Shown here: piece after piece, positions 14,746 through 15,809 of the stretch
Position numbering within the stretch: the stretch's first letter is position 1
How the letters are laid out: each line of letters starts with the position of its first letter
Origin: an uncultured bacterium
GTDB lineage: Bacteria > Actinomycetota > Coriobacteriia > Coriobacteriales > Atopobiaceae
Length of the DNA: 15,809 bases
Direction: 5' to 3'
Assembly (NCBI GenBank): GCA_905214865.1
Contig: CAJMNO010000037.1
Span: 1-15,809 of the forward strand
Made by a program: the position numbers and the translations under genes
The notes under the pieces: generated by a model
Told to the model about the DNA's origin: nothing
Database searches by the model: none
Seen by the model: the letters and a program-made list of their open reading frames with translations, nothing else

Positions 14746-15057
14746 CTGTCAGAAACCTCATCTTGCGTGTACACACGGGACGCACTTTCCGACAGGGCCG
14801 TCGGAAGTAGGCACATACCTGCTGTTGGAGCAGCCTCGTTGCACCTGTCATGGTCAGAAATCGCCCCGCGTGTGTACACACGGGATGGACTTTCAGACAG
14901 CCGCACGGCAGCGAGGGTCCCCTCTGTCAAAAACCTCGTCCCACGTGTACACGCGGGACGGCTTTTCTGGCACACGACCTACCTCCCGAGGGTCGGAAGG
15001 CTCTCCTCTGTCGGAAAACACGTCCCGCGTGTACACACGGGACGCCGTTTCTTGCAC
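14746..15057. repeat. Array of four 50-bp nested palindromes, core GTGTACAC
   Basis: Units lie at 14746-14795, 14851-14900, 14924-14973 and 15008-15057. Each has GTGTACAC exactly at its centre, and outer arms of the type CTGTCAGAAA/TTTCCGACAG at its ends. In the third and fourth units, CGTCCC/GGGACG inner arms give a 24-bp central palindrome with one mismatch. The first two units are less regular inside. Centres are 105, 73 and 84 bp apart. Spacers are 55, 23 and 34 bp. There is no coding potential that is more than a by-product of the repeats. Confidence 0.85.
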
Positions 15058-15058
15058 A

Positions 15059-15087
15059 GGACGGCTTCCCTCAGCATCCGACCGTCC
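15059..15087. repeat. Hairpin at right edge of the GTGTACAC array
   Basis: GGACGG (15059-15064) pairs with CCGTCC (15082-15087). It starts two bases after the last 50-bp unit and reuses the GGGACGG-like inner-arm sequence, so it may be a decayed unit or the array boundary. Confidence 0.35.
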
Positions 15088-15169
15088 ACGCTCCGAGCTA
15101 CGACGACCACGACGGAGAATCAGTGAGCTAAGAATGGGACGGGCGGCCCACCTTCCGGGCAAGCAGTCC

Positions 15170-15252
15170 CTCCGTGTATGCAGGTCCCTGGATTCCCTTC
15201 TCGGGGTTCTTCCCTACGGAGAGTTGTATCGCGGAGTGGACACCTCCGCGAT
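15170..15252. repeat. Two dyads left of the TGAGTGCTCA array
   Basis: ATCGCGGAG (15228-15236) and CTCCGCGAT (15244-15252) are perfect 9-bp arms around a 7-base centre. CTCCGT (15170-15175) and ACGGAG (15216-15221) span 52 bp, close to the 50-bp unit length. The first array unit begins eight bases after the 9-bp dyad. Confidence 0.45.
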
Positions 15253-15259
15253 CGTCCCA

Positions 15260-15655
15260 CTGGCAGCGAACTCCCGATGTGTGCACTTCCGTCTGGCTTC
15301 TGCAGCTGTGCGACGCTTCGGCATCGCGTTACCCCAGCTGGCTATTCATTATTTCTGCAACCATGGCAGCAGACTCCCGAAGTGAGTGCTCATATCGGGA
15401 GGCAGCTGCCATCCTGCCTCGGAAAGGGACCCGATTGGCAGAAGGCTCCCGAAGTGAGTGCTCACATCGGGCTCCCGCTGCCACGGGAGCCCGAGGGATT
15501 CGCATTCCCCCAGCTGGTCCTCCATCATCTTTGCAACCATGGCAGCGAACTCCCGAAGTGAGTGCTCATATCGGGAGGCGGCTGCCATCGGTGGTAAGAG
15601 GGACGGCTGGCAGAAACTCTCCGCACGAGTGCTCACGCGCGCGAGTTGCCGCCAT
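15260..15655 (+). repeat. Array of five 50-bp nested palindromes, core TGAGTGCTCA
   Basis: Complete units lie at 15363-15412, 15435-15484 and 15539-15588, with degenerate ones at 15260-15309 and 15606-15655. The best unit has outer arms ATGGCAGC/GCTGCCAT, inner arms CTCCCGA/TCGGGAG and core TGAGTGCTCA, all symmetric about one point. Centres are 103, 72, 104 and 67 bp apart. The first and third complete units are nearly identical and are preceded by similar spacers (CCCAGCTGG, then TGCAACC), so the array is a tandem of about 176-bp two-unit blocks. It ends with CGCCATGGTTCGAG (15650-15663). Confidence 0.85.
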
Positions 15656-15663
15656 GGTTCGAG

Positions 15664-15809
15664 CTAGTACGTCCAGCCAACTGGGCGGAGCTCTACCGGC
15701 GGCGTCCTGGCCCCATCCGAACTCGTTTGCGCCAGGGGAGACGAGCGGAAGGAGCCCCATTACAGTCAAGCTGAAGCCAGAGCGGTAGCCCCGAGAACCC
15801 AAGGGAACG
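15664..15809. other. Right end of window, no gene supported
   Basis: CCTGGC (15706-15711) and GCCAGG (15731-15736) form a small hairpin. No start codon with a ribosome site is seen before the window ends. Confidence 0.35.

Noticed and set aside
14720..15385. Long open frames across the palindrome arrays, with repeated Tyr-Thr-Arg-Asp-like peptides in several frames
   Set aside because: The peptide repeats are the palindromes read in frame and appear on both strands. There are no ribosome sites and codon use is unlike the real genes.
14746..15655. CRISPR array
   Set aside because: The repeated part is itself a 50-bp palindrome with variable arms, the spacers are related rather than unique, distances differ, and no cas gene is present.

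Overview
The window looks like chromosome from a high-GC Gram-positive anaerobe, most likely a member of the Coriobacteriia (Olsenella/Atopobiaceae type). I infer this from strong GC bias, Shine-Dalgarno-led genes, the gene families present (CmpB-type putative permease, oleate hydratase with a divergent TetR, cytidylate kinase-like protein) and the absence of phage or insertion-sequence genes. The lineage is a judgement from protein character, not a database match.

Layout: (1) 223-3460, plus strand, a tightly coupled trio of CmpB-like membrane protein, cysteine desulfurase and MnmA, joined by two TGATG stop/start overlaps. The last two are the expected pair for 2-thiouridine at tRNA position 34. 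(2) 7356-3540, minus strand, a polar amino-acid ABC uptake operon (ATPase, Tat/lipobox binding protein, two permeases) ending in a cytidylate kinase-like gene. (3) 7651-8336, plus strand, two small overlapping membrane-protein genes of unknown role, with their own promoter. (4) 8337-9887, 1.55 kb without a credible gene but dense in dyad structures. (5) ohyA (minus) and a divergent TetR regulator (plus) around a 19-bp dyad operator; the tetR stop overlaps a metallophosphoesterase start. (6) An AEC-family transporter with a good promoter. (7) 14440-15809, a second gene-poor stretch full of dyad arrays.

The most unusual content is in the two gene-poor stretches. Three arrays are built from units of exactly 50 bp, each a nested palindrome with outer arms, inner arms and a central core. 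One array has the core GTGTACAC (14746-15057). A second has TGAGTGCTCA (15260-15655). A third (9155-9495) is a diverged, inverted copy of the second, and the two share an identical 14-bp boundary. Centre-to-centre distances recur as about 72 and about 104 bp in all three, although the arm and core sequences of the first array differ from those of the other two. A fourth, different structure (8509-8674) is a 67-bp-arm inverted repeat whose arms each hold two 41-bp tandem repeats. The layout recalls BIME/REP clusters in enterobacteria, but the perfect 50-bp symmetry and array-specific cores do not fit any family I can name. No recombinase or transposase lies in the window.
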